Origin: Paenibacillus sp. EZ-K15
GTDB taxonomy: Bacteria; Bacillota; Bacilli; Paenibacillales; Paenibacillaceae
Direction: 5' to 3'
Length of the DNA: 64,000 bases
Assembly: GCF_002573715.1 (NCBI RefSeq)
Contig: NZ_PDHM01000009.1
Coordinates: 84,950-148,949 of the forward strand
A model generated the notes under the pieces. That model was not told the origin of the DNA. It ran no database searches and was given only the letters and a program-made list of their open reading frames with translations. The position numbers were made by a program, and so were the translations under genes. This document shows positions 11,889-21,922 of the stretch, piece after piece (within the stretch, counting starts at the first letter, position 1; each line of letters starts with the position of its first letter).

Positions 11889-13766
11889 ATGGCGAAAAAA
11901 CAGTTTAAAGCTGAGTCCAAACGGCTGCTCGAGATGATGATCAACTCCATCTATACGCAGCGTGAAATTTTTCTGCGTGAGCTGATTTCAAATGCCAGCG
12001 ACGCGATTGACAAGATTTACTATAAAGCGCTGACTGACGACAACTTGACCTTTAACAAAGAAGATTACTACGTTAAGATTACCGCAGATAAAGCAAACCG
12101 TACGCTGACCATTACCGACACGGGGATCGGGATGACAAAGGAAGACCTCGAGAACAACCTCGGCATCATCGCGAAGAGCGGTTCCCTTGCATTCAAGAGT
12201 GAGAACGAAGCGAAGGACGGCCACAACATTATCGGTCAGTTCGGCGTAGGCTTCTACTCGGCTTTCATGGTTGCCGATGTCGTTACCGTGACCAGCAGAG
12301 CCCTCGGCAGCGACGAAGCATACAAGTGGGAATCCGAAGGCGCGGATGGATATACCATTATGCCGGCCGAGAAGGATTCCGTCGGAACCGAGATCGTGCT
12401 GAAGATCAAAGAGAACACGGAAGACGATCAGTATGACGAGTATTTGGAAGAATATCGTCTAAGAGCGATCATCAAGAAGTACTCGGACTTCATCCGCTAT
12501 CCGATCAAGATGGACGTGAAAACGCAGCGTCCTTCAGATGCTGCCGAGAATGAGTTCGAAGAAGTTCAGGAAGAGCAGACGATTAACAGCATGGTGCCGA
12601 TCTGGCGCAAGAATAAAAGCGAGCTGACCGACGCGGATTACGAGAATTTCTACAATGAGAAGCGGTACGGCTTCGATAAACCGCTCAAGCACATTCATGT
12701 CAAAGCGGACGGCGCTGTTGTATACAACGCGATTTTGTTCATTCCCGAGAATACGCCATTCGATTATTACACCAAGGAATACGAGAAAGGGCTTGAACTC
12801 TATTCCAACGGCGTCCTGATCATGGACAAATGCGGCGACCTCCTGCCGGACTACTTCAGCTTCGTGAAAGGGATGGTCGATTCCGAGGATCTGTCGCTGA
12901 ACATCTCCCGCGAGATGCTCCAGCATGACCGTCAGTTGACACTGATCGCGAAGAACATCAAGAGCAAAGTGAAAAGCGCGCTGCAGGGCATGATGAAGGA
13001 CGAACGAGACAACTATGAGAAGTTCTTTGCATCCTTCGGCAGAGGCCTGAAATTCGGCGTCTATAACGATTACGGCATGAACAAGGAAGATCTTCAGGAT
13101 CTGCTCCTGTTCACTTCCTCCAAGGAGAAGAAGCTGGTCTCGCTGGATGAGTACGTATCGAGAATGCCGGAGGATCAGAAGTATATTTATTATGCTTCCG
13201 GTGATTCCATCGACCGGATCGAGAAGCTCCCGCAGACGGAAATGGTGCTCGATAAAGGTTATGAAATCCTGTACTTCACCGATGATGTTGATGAGTTTGC
13301 AATCAAGATGCTCATGAAATACAAGGAGAAGGAATTCAAATCGGTATCTAGCGGGGATCTCGGCATCGATTCCGAGGCCGACAAACAGGAGAATGAAGCC
13401 GAAGAGAGCGACAACAAGGAACTCTTTGAAGCCATGGGCAGCTTCTTGGCCGGAAAAGTGAAATCCGTTAAAGCCTCCAAACGACTGAAATCTCATCCGG
13501 TATGCCTATCCACGGAAGGCGATGTCTCGATCGAGATGGAGAAAATCCTGAAGGCAATGCCGAACGGACAGGATATCCAAGCCGACAAGGTGCTGGAGAT
13601 CAACACGAACCATGAGGTATACAAATCCCTGAAGGCATTGCAAGCGGATCAGGATAAGCTGAAGCTTTACACGAATCTGCTGTACAATCAGGCGCTGCTG
13701 ATCGAAGGCTTGCCGATTGCCGATCCGGTGGAATTCACGAACGATATTTGCAAAATCATGGTGTAA
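11889..13766 (+). CDS. htpG: Molecular chaperone HtpG (Hsp90)
   Basis: The 625-residue cytosolic chaperone shows the GHKL ATP-binding motifs [19 protein letters not shown] and [15 protein letters not shown], then the middle domain ([11 protein letters not shown]) and a C-terminal dimerisation region. Length and order are normal for bacterial Hsp90. It stands alone between its own promoter and a terminator. Placing it under CIRCE/HrcA differs from Bacillus subtilis, where htpG is not an HrcA-regulated gene. Confidence 0.98.
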   Translation: MAKKQFKAESKRLLEMMINSIYTQREIFLRELISNASDAIDKIYYKALTDDNLTFNKEDYYVKITADKANRTLTITDTGIGMTKEDLENNLGIIAKSGSLAFKSENEAKDGHNIIGQFGVGFYSAFMVADVVTVTSRALGSDEAYKWESEGADGYTIMPAEKDSVGTEIVLKIKENTEDDQYDEYLEEYRLRAIIKKYSDFIRYPIKMDVKTQRPSDAAENEFEEVQEEQTINSMVPIWRKNKSELTDADYENFYNEKRYGFDKPLKHIHVKADGAVVYNAILFIPENTPFDYYTKEYEKGLELYSNGVLIMDKCGDLLPDYFSFVKGMVDSEDLSLNISREMLQHDRQLTLIAKNIKSKVKSALQGMMKDERDNYEKFFASFGRGLKFGVYNDYGMNKEDLQDLLLFTSSKEKKLVSLDEYVSRMPEDQKYIYYASGDSIDRIEKLPQTEMVLDKGYEILYFTDDVDEFAIKMLMKYKEKEFKSVSSGDLGIDSEADKQENEAEESDNKELFEAMGSFLAGKVKSVKASKRLKSHPVCLSTEGDVSIEMEKILKAMPNGQDIQADKVLEINTNHEVYKSLKALQADQDKLKLYTNLLYNQALLIEGLPIADPVEFTNDICKIMV

Positions 13767-13795
13767 CCGGCGCAGCTGGATTATAAGATAATAAC

Positions 13796-13849
13796 AAACA
13801 AACCCGAAACTCTGGTGTAAGGAACCAGGGAATCGGGTTTGTTTTTTTG
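13796..13849 (+). terminator. Intrinsic terminator of htpG
   Basis: AAACAAACCCGA and TCGGGTTTGTTT enclose an inner hairpin (CTCTGGT/ACCAGG) and are followed by a run of T. It also separates htpG from the converging gene. Confidence 0.9.
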
Positions 13850-13878
13850 TACATCTAATCTGAGTGCGATGTAGATCG

Positions 13879-14505
13879 TTACACTACGTCGGCGGCGAGA
13901 TCCGATAACAGTCCGTTCTCGGGCGCAAAGCCTAGAAGGTCGTACACCGATATTGGGAACATCGGAAAGCCGACATAGTATGGGGTGATGGCATATAGCG
14001 GATAGAAGATCACCAGTGACTTATCCGCCAGATAGAAGTCCTGATTCGGCGAAACGGCAACCGGACTGTTCTCCAGCACGGGAATGCCGCGTTCCTTGAT
14101 CTGACGGTTCACTTCGGCAGCCAAGACGGCTTGATAGTTGGAGCCTGGGAGGAACAAATCGGATAAGGCATAGGATTTTCCGGTGGCCGTCGTAAAGGTC
14201 AGGCCTTTCGTCACCGTATACCCGTGCGCCATATGCTCGGAATAGGTGTAGTTCGTCAGCACGAGGCTAAGAATGCCGCGCTCGTTCGTTTTGATCTCAA
14301 AGGTGCCCGTCGTTTGCGGGTTGGTGCCGGTCTGAACCTGCTGCTGTTCACGCTGCATTTCCTGGATTTGAAGAATAATGGCCCGGTTGATGGCTTCTTC
14401 CGCCCCCGGATTCATAAGGCCGTATACCTGCGGATAATGAATCACGAGACCGGGTGCCGTATGCGTAAAGGTATGGATACTTACCGGGGGTACATATTGC
14501 GCCAT
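13879..14505 (-). CDS. DUF4163/DUF3298-type protein (RsiV/PdaC-like fold)
   Basis: The 208-residue protein resembles the extracytoplasmic DUF4163-DUF3298 pair found in RsiV and PdaC: an N-terminal beta-rich part with IHYPQVYGLMNPGAEEAIN, the segment HGYTVTKGLTFTTATGKSYALSDLF, and a C-terminal FYLADKSLVIFYPLYAITPYYVG. It has no signal peptide or membrane helix, unlike RsiV, so it lacks an anti-sigma part. The domain is often linked to binding lysozyme or glycan. The start has only a distant GGAG. Function unknown. Confidence 0.75.
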   Translation of the reverse strand: MAQYVPPVSIHTFTHTAPGLVIHYPQVYGLMNPGAEEAINRAIILQIQEMQREQQQVQTGTNPQTTGTFEIKTNERGILSLVLTNYTYSEHMAHGYTVTKGLTFTTATGKSYALSDLFLPGSNYQAVLAAEVNRQIKERGIPVLENSPVAVSPNQDFYLADKSLVIFYPLYAITPYYVGFPMFPISVYDLLGFAPENGLLSDLAADVV

Positions 14506-14724
14506 GCGTACAATCGCTCCAATCTAACATCAGATACGTTAGGCTATTCCGAAGTGGGCGCAGAGGTTACGAAGCTGGAGGGTCGTGGAGACTTGACTTG
14601 AGACTTGGAGCTTTAGTGACTCGGTCACCCCGACTCGCCAGAAGGGTCCCGGGCAGGCAGAACGCTCCAATGCGACAGCAGTAGTCCAAGGCAGCGGGCG
14701 TGTTTGTTGTAAATCAGCTAGCCT

Positions 14725-15876
14725 TCACTCCTTGTCTGTAACGCCAGACGTAAGCAACCTTCTCACAAAGATCGTGAATATGACTAAGGAAACGACTACC
14801 GATGCTGCCGTAACCGTGAACAAATACGTATAGCCGATACGCTCGGAAACCAAGCCGAGTATAATGGCGCCAAGTCCGATACCGAGATCGAATGCCGTCA
14901 TGAACGAGGCATTGGCTGCGCCTCTCCGGTTCTCCGGAGCAATGCGCAGGGTCGCTGCTTGAAGCGCGGGCTGGGCCGAGCCGAAGCCGATGCCGTATAG
15001 AATGGCGGCCGTAATCAGCCCGGGCAATCCCTTTGACATACTTAAGACGACCAGAGCCGCCGCCGTCACGACAAGGGACGGAATGATGACAGCCGCTTCG
15101 CCGAAACGGTCCGACAGCTTCCCGGCAAAGGGCCTGATCAAGGTAAGAGCGACGGCGTACACCAGGAAAAAGGTTCCCGGATTGACCCGGATGGACTCGG
15201 CAAACAGCGGGAGGAAGGTCGTGATTCCCCCGTAAGCGACAGCCAGGAAAAAGATTGCGACCGTGACAGGGAGAACGGATTTCTCGACTAACTGAATTCG
15301 CCCTGCCGAGGGTTTGGCTTGATAAGGTGCTCTGGTCATGTAGGCCAGTATGAAGGCAATCAGAGAGAGCCCGGTAGCGACAAGAAACAACGTCTGAAAC
15401 GAATACCCGCTGACGATAAAAGTACCCAGCATGGGGCCGATGGCCATCGCAACCGTCATCGCCATACCGTACCAGCCCATGCCTTCCCCGCGGCGGGAGG
15501 TCGGGATTAAATCCGTAATGACCGTTCCGATGGAGGTTGTCGAGAAAGCCCAACTCGCTCCGTGCAAGATCCGCAGCGCAAGCAGAAGCAGAATGCTGCC
15601 AACCCAATCGTAGAGATACATCGAAAGAACAAAGAAGATAAGACCCCAAATGTAAAATGCTCTTCTGCCGTACCGATCCACCAGTCCCCCGACCATCGGG
15701 CGAAAGACCACAGCCGTCAGCGTGAACGCACCGGCCGCCAAGCCCACCTGGGTTTCGGAGCCGCCTAAATGCTTGATATACAGCGGAAGCGTAGGCAGCA
15801 ACAGATAGAAGCCCGTAAACAGAAATAACATCCCGATCGTCATTTGAATAAACGGTTTCGTCCATAAACGTTCCAT
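14725..15876 (-). CDS. MFS drug-efflux-type transporter
   Basis: The 383-residue protein has twelve hydrophobic segments, the loop GGLVDRYGRRAFYIWG between helices 2 and 3, and GPMLGTFI in helix 5, which resembles the antiporter motif C of DHA1 drug/proton exporters. An AAGGAGGG site precedes the ATG. It lies 48 bases downstream of the padR-type gene on the same strand, so the repressor probably controls this pump. Substrate unknown. Confidence 0.88.
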   Translation of the reverse strand: MERLWTKPFIQMTIGMLFLFTGFYLLLPTLPLYIKHLGGSETQVGLAAGAFTLTAVVFRPMVGGLVDRYGRRAFYIWGLIFFVLSMYLYDWVGSILLLLALRILHGASWAFSTTSIGTVITDLIPTSRRGEGMGWYGMAMTVAMAIGPMLGTFIVSGYSFQTLFLVATGLSLIAFILAYMTRAPYQAKPSAGRIQLVEKSVLPVTVAIFFLAVAYGGITTFLPLFAESIRVNPGTFFLVYAVALTLIRPFAGKLSDRFGEAAVIIPSLVVTAAALVVLSMSKGLPGLITAAILYGIGFGSAQPALQAATLRIAPENRRGAANASFMTAFDLGIGLGAIILGLVSERIGYTYLFTVTAASVVVSLVIFTIFVRRLLTSGVTDKE

Positions 15877-15924
15877 TTCGTTCCCTCCTTATTTCCAATT
15901 CCCCAATGCAAAAACGTCTGAACT

Positions 15925-16470
15925 CTAGTCTTCTTCGGACTTAACAGCCGATATTTCTTTCCGGATCCACTCGATATTCGTTATTCCTATCTGCTTCCGG
16001 TGATCGAGTACCCGCAGCAATTGAAGCCGCTGTTTCTCAGGATCAGGTTTATAAAACGTGATCTCCGCTTCAAAGTCCGTCACATGTTTCAGGTTGGTCT
16101 CCAGATAAATCAAATACTGCTCTAGACAATCGAGTCGAACCTTCTTCGGAACATACCGGAAATAGACCATTTTAAAATGGAATATCTGCTCCGTATCCAT
16201 GTTGTATTCCAGGGGGTTCTCCATGAGTTCAAGAAACTTCTTCCGTCCGGAATCGGTGATCCCGTAGATTTTGCGGGGGCGTTTGCCTCCGCCGGATTCG
16301 TCCAGACGAAGATGGATCCACTCGTGATCCACCATCCGTGAGAGCAGGGGATATAACGTTCCGGAACTAATCTGACGGTAAGGACCACCTGCATTTTTTA
16401 ATATTTCTTGAAGCATATAGCCGTGTTTATCCCCGGTCATCAATTCACCCAACACAAAAATTTCATACAT
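15925..16470 (-). CDS. PadR-family transcriptional repressor
   Basis: This 181-residue DNA-binding protein has an N-terminal winged helix (MYEIFVLGELMTGDKHGYMLQEIL, then ISSGTLYPLLSRM, a PadR hallmark, and KRPRKIYGITDSGRKKFLEL) and a C-terminal helical Vir_AR-type dimerisation region. I chose the ATG at 16470 because GGAGG lies just before it; a longer start at 16557 would run through the operator. It is the first gene of a two-gene operon with an MFS pump. PadR proteins usually repress their own operon until a toxic small molecule binds. Confidence 0.92.
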   Translation of the reverse strand: MYEIFVLGELMTGDKHGYMLQEILKNAGGPYRQISSGTLYPLLSRMVDHEWIHLRLDESGGGKRPRKIYGITDSGRKKFLELMENPLEYNMDTEQIFHFKMVYFRYVPKKVRLDCLEQYLIYLETNLKHVTDFEAEITFYKPDPEKQRLQLLRVLDHRKQIGITNIEWIRKEISAVKSEED

Positions 16471-16487
16471 ATGAGCGCCTCCAACAA

Positions 16488-16525
16488 TATGTCGATACGA
16501 TATAAATATATATCGTATCGACATA
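16488..16525. promoter_or_regulatory. Candidate PadR operator
   Basis: TATGTCGATACGATATA and its exact complement (17-base arms) flank AATA. The ATGT...ACAT ends fit known PadR operators, and the palindrome covers the expected promoter of the padR-MFS operon. Confidence 0.75.
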
Positions 16526-16921
16526 ATTATGCAATACCTGGAAGTGAATTTCTGCAATCGATTTTCAAACTATCGTCAACCGTTGGCTGACATTTGTTTA
16601 GATATGCATAGGTGAAGAGAAGCAAGTGGCGATACATTTAAACTGCGTCAGACACAAAAAATAGGAAGGATGGATTAGCGGCTTAAAACGGAGTCTTTTA
16701 AAAAGCTGATCACGATTAGAAATACCAAGATAGAGGGGACCTAACAAATGAAGCCAATCCGAGTAGGTATCGGCTGGAAGAATGCGAAGAGGGAGGAGGA
16801 AGCCAACTGTAACATGAGGTGTTTGGCAGGCACGAATCCGTTGTGCCAACAAGGAGTAAATGCATTCGTTCGTATAGGTGGGCAGTGCCCAGCATAAGCC
16901 TTAAGGGTTTTACTTCTTACT
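16526..16921. other. Intergenic region without a credible gene
   Basis: This 396-base stretch lies between the divergent-facing end of an HxlR gene and the padR promoter. Short open frames exist on the minus strand (for example 16598-16852) but lack ribosome sites and recognisable domains. It may hold decayed coding sequence. Confidence 0.4.
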
Positions 16922-17308
16922 TTACAGTCCGCCTGCGTTTTTCCCTTGACTTTCACCTTGTTGTCCGTTGTTCTTCTCGACATAATCCAAATGTAGAAAC
17001 CCCCAGGTGCACATGTCGGTCAGAACGCTGCCCAAGCTCTTTCCGTGCTCCGAGATGGAATACTCTACCTTGGGCGGAATCTCCTGATATACCTTGCGTA
17101 CGACCAGCCCATCCTGTTCCAGTTCGCGGAGCTGATTTGTGAGCATGCCTTGGGTCACGCCCGGAAGCAGACGCCGGAGCTCCCCGAACCGTTTGGTTCC
17201 GTCCTGCAGTAGTATAAACAGAATCAGCGGTTTCCACTTGCCTCCGATTAATTGCAGCGTTGTCAGGATGCCTTCGGTGTTAGGCCGTTCATGATCGCTT
17301 GTTCTCAT
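16922..17308 (-). CDS. HxlR-family transcriptional regulator
   Basis: This 128-residue winged-helix regulator reads [58 protein letters not shown] and [11 protein letters not shown], the full HxlR signature. The ATG at 17308 has GGGAG eight bases upstream; the ATG at 17323 does not. It is divergent from a flavodoxin-like oxidoreductase, as in YodB-type redox regulation. However, the N-terminal Cys used by YodB is absent; the only Cys is in DMCTWG. Confidence 0.92.
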   Translation of the reverse strand: MRTSDHERPNTEGILTTLQLIGGKWKPLILFILLQDGTKRFGELRRLLPGVTQGMLTNQLRELEQDGLVVRKVYQEIPPKVEYSISEHGKSLGSVLTDMCTWGFLHLDYVEKNNGQQGESQGKNAGGL

Positions 17309-17385
17309 ATTCTCATCTCCCATAGGAAGTGTCGGTTTTTGTTCATGTGATGTTAGTAATGTAGCACAGTATTCAGTTTAAACCC

Positions 17386-17484
17386 AGTACTATTCTTATT
17401 CGTACTTAGTACGTTTTATCGTACTATGCATGGGATGAATAGGTACGCTAAAACCGACTAAGTACATAAAAAGAGCGTACTTTT
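17386..17484. promoter_or_regulatory. Cluster of GTACT/AGTAC operator-like repeats
   Basis: The intergenic region holds AGTACT (17386), the palindrome GTACTTAGTAC (17402-17412), GTACT (17421), TAAGTAC (17459) and GTACTT (17477). Such repeats between a HxlR gene and its divergent target probably bind the regulator. Confidence 0.55.
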
Positions 17485-17551
17485 CAACGAAACGGATCCG
17501 AAACATAATGGGGGTGTCAAACAAACCAAATGAGACAGGAGAGACCTGAAT

Positions 17552-18097
17552 ATGAAAATCATGGTGATTGTGGCTCACCCGAATTTAGACAACTCGCGTG
17601 CGAATCGAGTGCTGATGCAGAACAGCAGGCTGTATGCGAATGGAAATGTAGATATCCGGGATCTTTACAAGGAGTATCCGGACTGGAATATCGATATCGA
17701 GCGCGAGCAGAAGCTTCTTCTTCAGTATGATCGGGTGGTGTTCCAGTTCCCGTTTTACTGGTATAGCTGCCCGCCACTGTTGAAGAAATGGTTCGATGAC
17801 GTGCTGACCTTCGGCTGGGCGTTCGGACCGGAAGGCAACAGTCTGAAGGGCAAGGAGTTTATGCTGGCCACGACGGCAGCAGGCACGGAACAGGAGTATC
17901 AGGCAGGTGGGGACAATTGGTACACCGTCAGTGAGCTGCTGCGCCCGATTCAAGCCACGTTGGACCGGTGTAAAGTCCGTTATTTGCCGGCCTTCGCGAC
18001 CTATAACGTGGAGCGGGTAAGCGATGAAACCCTCCAGGCGGAGGCCGACAGATATGCCAATCAGGTTCTAGCACCTGCAGCCGAAAGCCGATACTGA
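17552..18097 (+). CDS. NAD(P)H-dependent oxidoreductase, flavodoxin fold (KefF/MdaB-like)
   Basis: The 181-residue soluble enzyme begins MKIMVIVAHPNLDNSRANRVL, the phosphate-binding loop of flavodoxin-like quinone reductases, and contains FQFPFYWYSCPPLLKKWFDDVLTFGWAFG, the family's FMN and active-site region. It would reduce quinones or related electrophiles with NAD(P)H. An AGGAGAG site precedes the ATG. It faces away from the HxlR gene across an array of repeated sites and is probably its target. Confidence 0.9.
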   Translation: MKIMVIVAHPNLDNSRANRVLMQNSRLYANGNVDIRDLYKEYPDWNIDIEREQKLLLQYDRVVFQFPFYWYSCPPLLKKWFDDVLTFGWAFGPEGNSLKGKEFMLATTAAGTEQEYQAGGDNWYTVSELLRPIQATLDRCKVRYLPAFATYNVERVSDETLQAEADRYANQVLAPAAESRY

Positions 18098-18279
18098 GGC
18101 TCGCTTCTCCGTTAACCGATAGAAGATTGGCTCTTGCCGGCCGAAACCATTAAGGGCATGATAGAGTCATATATGACATGACCTGAAGCAGTTCTTATGC
18201 TCTTTTATGGGGGCCCGCTACTTTTGGCTCGTGGCAGCTTCATAAGCACATGCGCACCAAATTGGAAGGAGGAAGCTTT

Positions 18280-18810
18280 ATGACGATTGATGAAGATATT
18301 CATTTGGAGCCCTATGACAAGCAGTGGGCGGATTGGTTTAGCGACGAACATCAGAAGTTAACTAAGGAGATAGGTCCCTATACAGCTGCTATCGAACATT
18401 TCGGAAGCACATCGGTGCCGGGGATGACGGCTAAACCCATCATCGATATTCTGGTGGGCGTGGAGAACGTTTTGCATACGAATGAAATCATCCCCAAGCT
18501 GACCGGTATGGGTTACGAGGACTTGGGAGAAGCCGGGATTCCCGGCCGTTTATATCTGCGCAAAAGAGGTAGGCATGCCTATAATGTTCACATTGTGTTA
18601 TACCGTGGCGATATTTGGAATCATAACATCATGATCCGGGAGTACTTGCGAGCGCATGCCGTGGAAGCCGAGCGTTACAGTGAGATCAAACGGCGGATCT
18701 TTTCGCAAGGAACCCGGACCCTGCTCCGATATTCCGATGAGAAGAATGCGTTCGTTGAGCAGCTTCTTGCCAGAGCGAAAGCCTGGATGAATGGTGTGCA
18801 ATCCGAATAA
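18280..18810 (+). CDS. GrpB/UPF0157 family protein
   Basis: This 176-residue protein has the GrpB nucleotidyltransferase-like core: PYDKQWADWFSDE, then IEHFGSTSVPGMTAKPIIDILVGV with the GS and DxD-like residues, and HNIMIREYLRAH near the end. The start is placed at 18280 because AAGGAGGAAG lies directly upstream; an in-frame ATG at 18250 has no site. Proteins of this family occur singly or fused to other domains; a biochemical role is not established. It converges with the regulator gene downstream. Confidence 0.9.
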   Translation: MTIDEDIHLEPYDKQWADWFSDEHQKLTKEIGPYTAAIEHFGSTSVPGMTAKPIIDILVGVENVLHTNEIIPKLTGMGYEDLGEAGIPGRLYLRKRGRHAYNVHIVLYRGDIWNHNIMIREYLRAHAVEAERYSEIKRRIFSQGTRTLLRYSDEKNAFVEQLLARAKAWMNGVQSE

Positions 18811-18822
18811 GCGCCTGCTAAG

Positions 18823-19884
18823 TCATCCTCCATTCATGGCCTTGCACTGCTTTCGGTAAGCGGAAGGGGTGAGGCCATGAAATTTTTTGAACGTCTTGCT
18901 GAAATGGACATAGTCCGAGAAGCCGACGCGGTAGGCCGTTTCCTGGGCGGAAAGCTCAGACTCCTCCAGCAATTCCCTCGCTTTTTCCATGCGGACCTGT
19001 ACCAGGTATTTCACGAAGTTCATATTCGTTTCGCTCTTGAAGGTACGGCTTAAATAAGTGACCGACATCCCCACTGAATCAGCCACCTCCTGTAAGGACA
19101 AATCCTCCATCGCGTAATTCTCTTCAATGTATCGCTTGGCTTTCTGAATATTGTGGCGAGACCCTAGATTTCGGGAGCCCTTAATCAACGCCAGCATTTC
19201 CTTGACCTTATCCTCGATTTGACGGCGGCAGGCCATGGGATTGTCCTGCGGCCATTGATCCTCGCCGATATCCATTGCAAGAAGCAAACCGCGTTCTTCA
19301 AGCGCAGCCAGCAGATCCTGCATCAGCATATGAGCATATCGTGATAAGCTCACCTCTTCAGGTCCCCTCGTCTCAAAAAGAGCCATGATCTCGCGGATTT
19401 GTTCCAATGCTCCCTGCTCATCGGCAGAATACAGCAGCTGGGCGAGCCTGGCTTTATGGCGCTGCTGCGCAAGCGTCCATTCCGTTTGCCGGGAGAATCG
19501 CGCTTTCCGGTTATCCAGCTCCTTGCAGGCACGTTCCAGTGTTGTATGGAACTGCCCCGGGTCGAGGGGCTTTAGCAGGAAATCCGCTGCACCATAGCGC
19601 AGGGCCTGACGTGCAAACTCGAAGTTGTCGTGGCCCGACAGGATAATGAAATGCATCTGCGGGTGGGATTCCCTGACACGGCGGATAAATTCCAGTCCAT
19701 CCATTTCAGGCATGCAAATATCGGTCACGATAATATCAGGCCGGCTGTTCTCTAGCATCTGCAGGGCTTCAACCCCGTCTTCGGCTTCTCCGGTGACCAC
19801 CAGTTGAAGACCAGACCTCTCAACAAGCTTTCGCAAACTCAAGTGAATGGCGTATTCGTCATCAATCATCATTAACCGGTACAT
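18823..19884 (-). CDS. YesN-type response regulator, AraC DNA-binding domain
   Basis: This 353-residue regulator has a receiver domain (MIDDEYAIH, Asp55 in IIVTDICMPEMDG, Lys in DFLLKPLDPGQ) and a C-terminal AraC double helix-turn-helix (VADSVGMSVTYLSRTF and FSKTFKKFHGLTPSAYRK). GGAGGG precedes the ATG at 19884. It overlaps the upstream kinase gene by 23 bases. The pair is divergent from the amino-sugar operon and very likely activates it. Confidence 0.92.
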   Translation of the reverse strand: MYRLMMIDDEYAIHLSLRKLVERSGLQLVVTGEAEDGVEALQMLENSRPDIIVTDICMPEMDGLEFIRRVRESHPQMHFIILSGHDNFEFARQALRYGAADFLLKPLDPGQFHTTLERACKELDNRKARFSRQTEWTLAQQRHKARLAQLLYSADEQGALEQIREIMALFETRGPEEVSLSRYAHMLMQDLLAALEERGLLLAMDIGEDQWPQDNPMACRRQIEDKVKEMLALIKGSRNLGSRHNIQKAKRYIEENYAMEDLSLQEVADSVGMSVTYLSRTFKSETNMNFVKYLVQVRMEKARELLEESELSAQETAYRVGFSDYVHFSKTFKKFHGLTPSAYRKQCKAMNGG

Positions 19885-21730
19885 GGTGTCCCTCCTCGCT
19901 AGTACTATACGGCAGTCTAATCTCAAATATCGTGCCTTCCAAGGGCACGGACTCCACAAGGTGCAGGCCATACTCGTCACCGAAGGTAAGCTGAAGTCTT
20001 TGATGTACGTTTAAGAGCCCGATGCCGCCGGTGGTTTCCTCCCCGCCGTTACGCATCATGTCTTCACCCGGCTTCTCTCGGGTTTGCAGGATTCGCCTGA
20101 TCTGCCACAGCGTTTCCGCTGTCATGCCAATCCCCTTGTCACGGATCATGATGGCAAAATAGCCCGCCTCCGCACGGGTATTTATTCCAAGGTAGCTTGG
20201 CTTCTTGCCTCGGTATCCGTGTATGAACACATTCTCTACGATCGGCTGCAGTGTCAGCCTGACGGCGTTTACGCGATCCAGGTCCTGTTCGCTCACGTTC
20301 ATATCGATCTGGAGTCTGCGGAAACGGGCGCTTTGAAGATCGAGGTAATACTGGACATGCGTCATCTCCTCCCGCAGCGGCACGACAGACCCGGCATGGC
20401 CGATATTGTAACGGAACATATGGGCCAGCGCCCGCGTCATGCGACTTATCTCCATATGATCGTCCGCAATGGCATATGAATTAATAATCTCCAGTGAATT
20501 GTACAAAAAATGCGGGTTGATGTGGGACTGCATGGAGCGGAGCTCGGATTCCTTCTGCTTGATCATGAGCTCCCGTTCCTTCAGTTGGGAATCCTGGACC
20601 TCCCGGATCAGCCGCTTCAGCTCTCCCGTCATGCTATAAAAGCTCTGGAATACGGCGGTCATTTCATTGTTGCGGAAACGGTTCATTTTGGTAGGAAGCA
20701 CAAAATCACCCCGCTCGACGCGGGCCATCAATTTCTGGAGCATGGATAGTGCTCTCGTCAAGGACAAGGAGAATCCGCCCACAAGCGCCAATGCAATGAT
20801 CAAGAGAATGGCTGCGGCCGCAAGCGAGTAATTACGCTGGGTGATCAAACCGCCGATGAGATTGTTCAGCGGCAGGTCGGCGACGACCGTCCAGCCGGTG
20901 ATCTGCGAGCGTTCATGCAGGACCATCTTTTCGGTGCTGGAAGCTGCGTCTTGATGCCGGAAGAAGGAGGAGTCCCGGTTTTGAATATGCGTTAACAGCC
21001 CCGGTTCGACTTGGGTTCCGACCCGACTCGGATCCGGGTGGTAGATCATCTGCCCATCCTTGCCCATGATCCAGACGTCAAAGCCGCCCAGCGAATCATT
21101 AGAGCAGATGGCTCCGATTTGCTTCAGATTGAGATCGACAATCAATAAGCCTTTATAGAGAAAGGAAGAATTGTCATAGAGCTTCCGGGCCACGGTAAGG
21201 GCTGGCGTGTTTCCTACCCGGCTGAGGCCGATGATTTGAAAATCGTTGAATTGATCCAGCTGCGCTTGAAAGGAACGGTTGCGTTTGCGGATTTCACTCA
21301 TATCGAGCAGCCCCGGCGCGCTTTCGTAATCGGTGATTTGTCTCTTGTTCTCAGCGACGAGCGAGATTCCGATAATATCGGACCTGCCGTAGATCATCTG
21401 GGCAAACAAGTCGTCCTCCACTTTTTTGGCAAGCTGAAAGTACGCATAGGGGGTAAGCTGGGTGGTCGAGAGAAATTGCTGGATCTGCGGGTTGTGGATA
21501 AAGGGATAGGTAGAATTCTCCAGATTGGATATGTACGAATCCAGCGAGACGTTGGTTTGCTCGATGATACGCTTGTTAGCGCCTGCGGCAAACCGTTCAA
21601 TCGCTTCGGTAGACGACTGGTACCAGAAGCTGCCGAGCAGAAAGAAGGGGAGGCCAATGAATAGGATGATCAGAACGAACAAACGTTGGTTAATGGTCAG
21701 ATTACCTGTGGAAACGCCTTGGATCTTCAT
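19862..21730 (-). CDS. YesM-type sensor histidine kinase
   Basis: The 622-residue membrane kinase has helices near residues 15-35 and 300-320 bounding an extracellular dCache-like sensor region, a HAMP linker, the signature SMQSHINPHFLYNSLEIINSYA and a HATPase domain (RDKGIGM, GGIGLLNVHQRL). The ATG at 21730 is preceded by GAGGAAGGCGGAAGAG. It should phosphorylate the overlapping AraC-type regulator in response to an extracellular sugar or to the loaded binding protein encoded divergently. Confidence 0.92.
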   Translation of the reverse strand: MKIQGVSTGNLTINQRLFVLIILFIGLPFFLLGSFWYQSSTEAIERFAAGANKRIIEQTNVSLDSYISNLENSTYPFIHNPQIQQFLSTTQLTPYAYFQLAKKVEDDLFAQMIYGRSDIIGISLVAENKRQITDYESAPGLLDMSEIRKRNRSFQAQLDQFNDFQIIGLSRVGNTPALTVARKLYDNSSFLYKGLLIVDLNLKQIGAICSNDSLGGFDVWIMGKDGQMIYHPDPSRVGTQVEPGLLTHIQNRDSSFFRHQDAASSTEKMVLHERSQITGWTVVADLPLNNLIGGLITQRNYSLAAAAILLIIALALVGGFSLSLTRALSMLQKLMARVERGDFVLPTKMNRFRNNEMTAVFQSFYSMTGELKRLIREVQDSQLKERELMIKQKESELRSMQSHINPHFLYNSLEIINSYAIADDHMEISRMTRALAHMFRYNIGHAGSVVPLREEMTHVQYYLDLQSARFRRLQIDMNVSEQDLDRVNAVRLTLQPIVENVFIHGYRGKKPSYLGINTRAEAGYFAIMIRDKGIGMTAETLWQIRRILQTREKPGEDMMRNGGEETTGGIGLLNVHQRLQLTFGDEYGLHLVESVPLEGTIFEIRLPYSTSEEGHHVPVNDD

Positions 21731-21922
21731 CGCTCTTCCGCCTTCCTCGCATTGAAGTAGGGAATGTAAGGAACATTGTAGCAAAAAAACACAAGTTGTA
21801 AATAAAAAACCATGATGCCGCAGCAAGAAATCACAAGTGGGCTAAGAAAGCACATGGGCGCATTGGGTCGTTATCAACTACAATCTCATTAATCCATTTT
21901 AAACAATAGGGGGCGAGGATTT

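Noticed and set aside
12534..13496. A 320-codon minus-strand frame
   Set aside because: It is antisense to htpG and repeats no known domain.
14506..14724. Possible T-box or other riboswitch
   Set aside because: GGGTCCCGGGC-like stretches looked structured, but no T-box sequence, specifier stem or known riboswitch core could be found on either strand.
14714..15898. A 394-codon frame overlapping the MFS gene on the same strand
   Set aside because: The MFS protein is read in the other frame with a good ribosome site and membrane helices; this one is rich in Arg, Ser and Cys without helices.
16598..16983. Two short minus-strand frames as a small gene
   Set aside because: They have no ribosome site, no recognisable motif and overlap the HxlR gene end.
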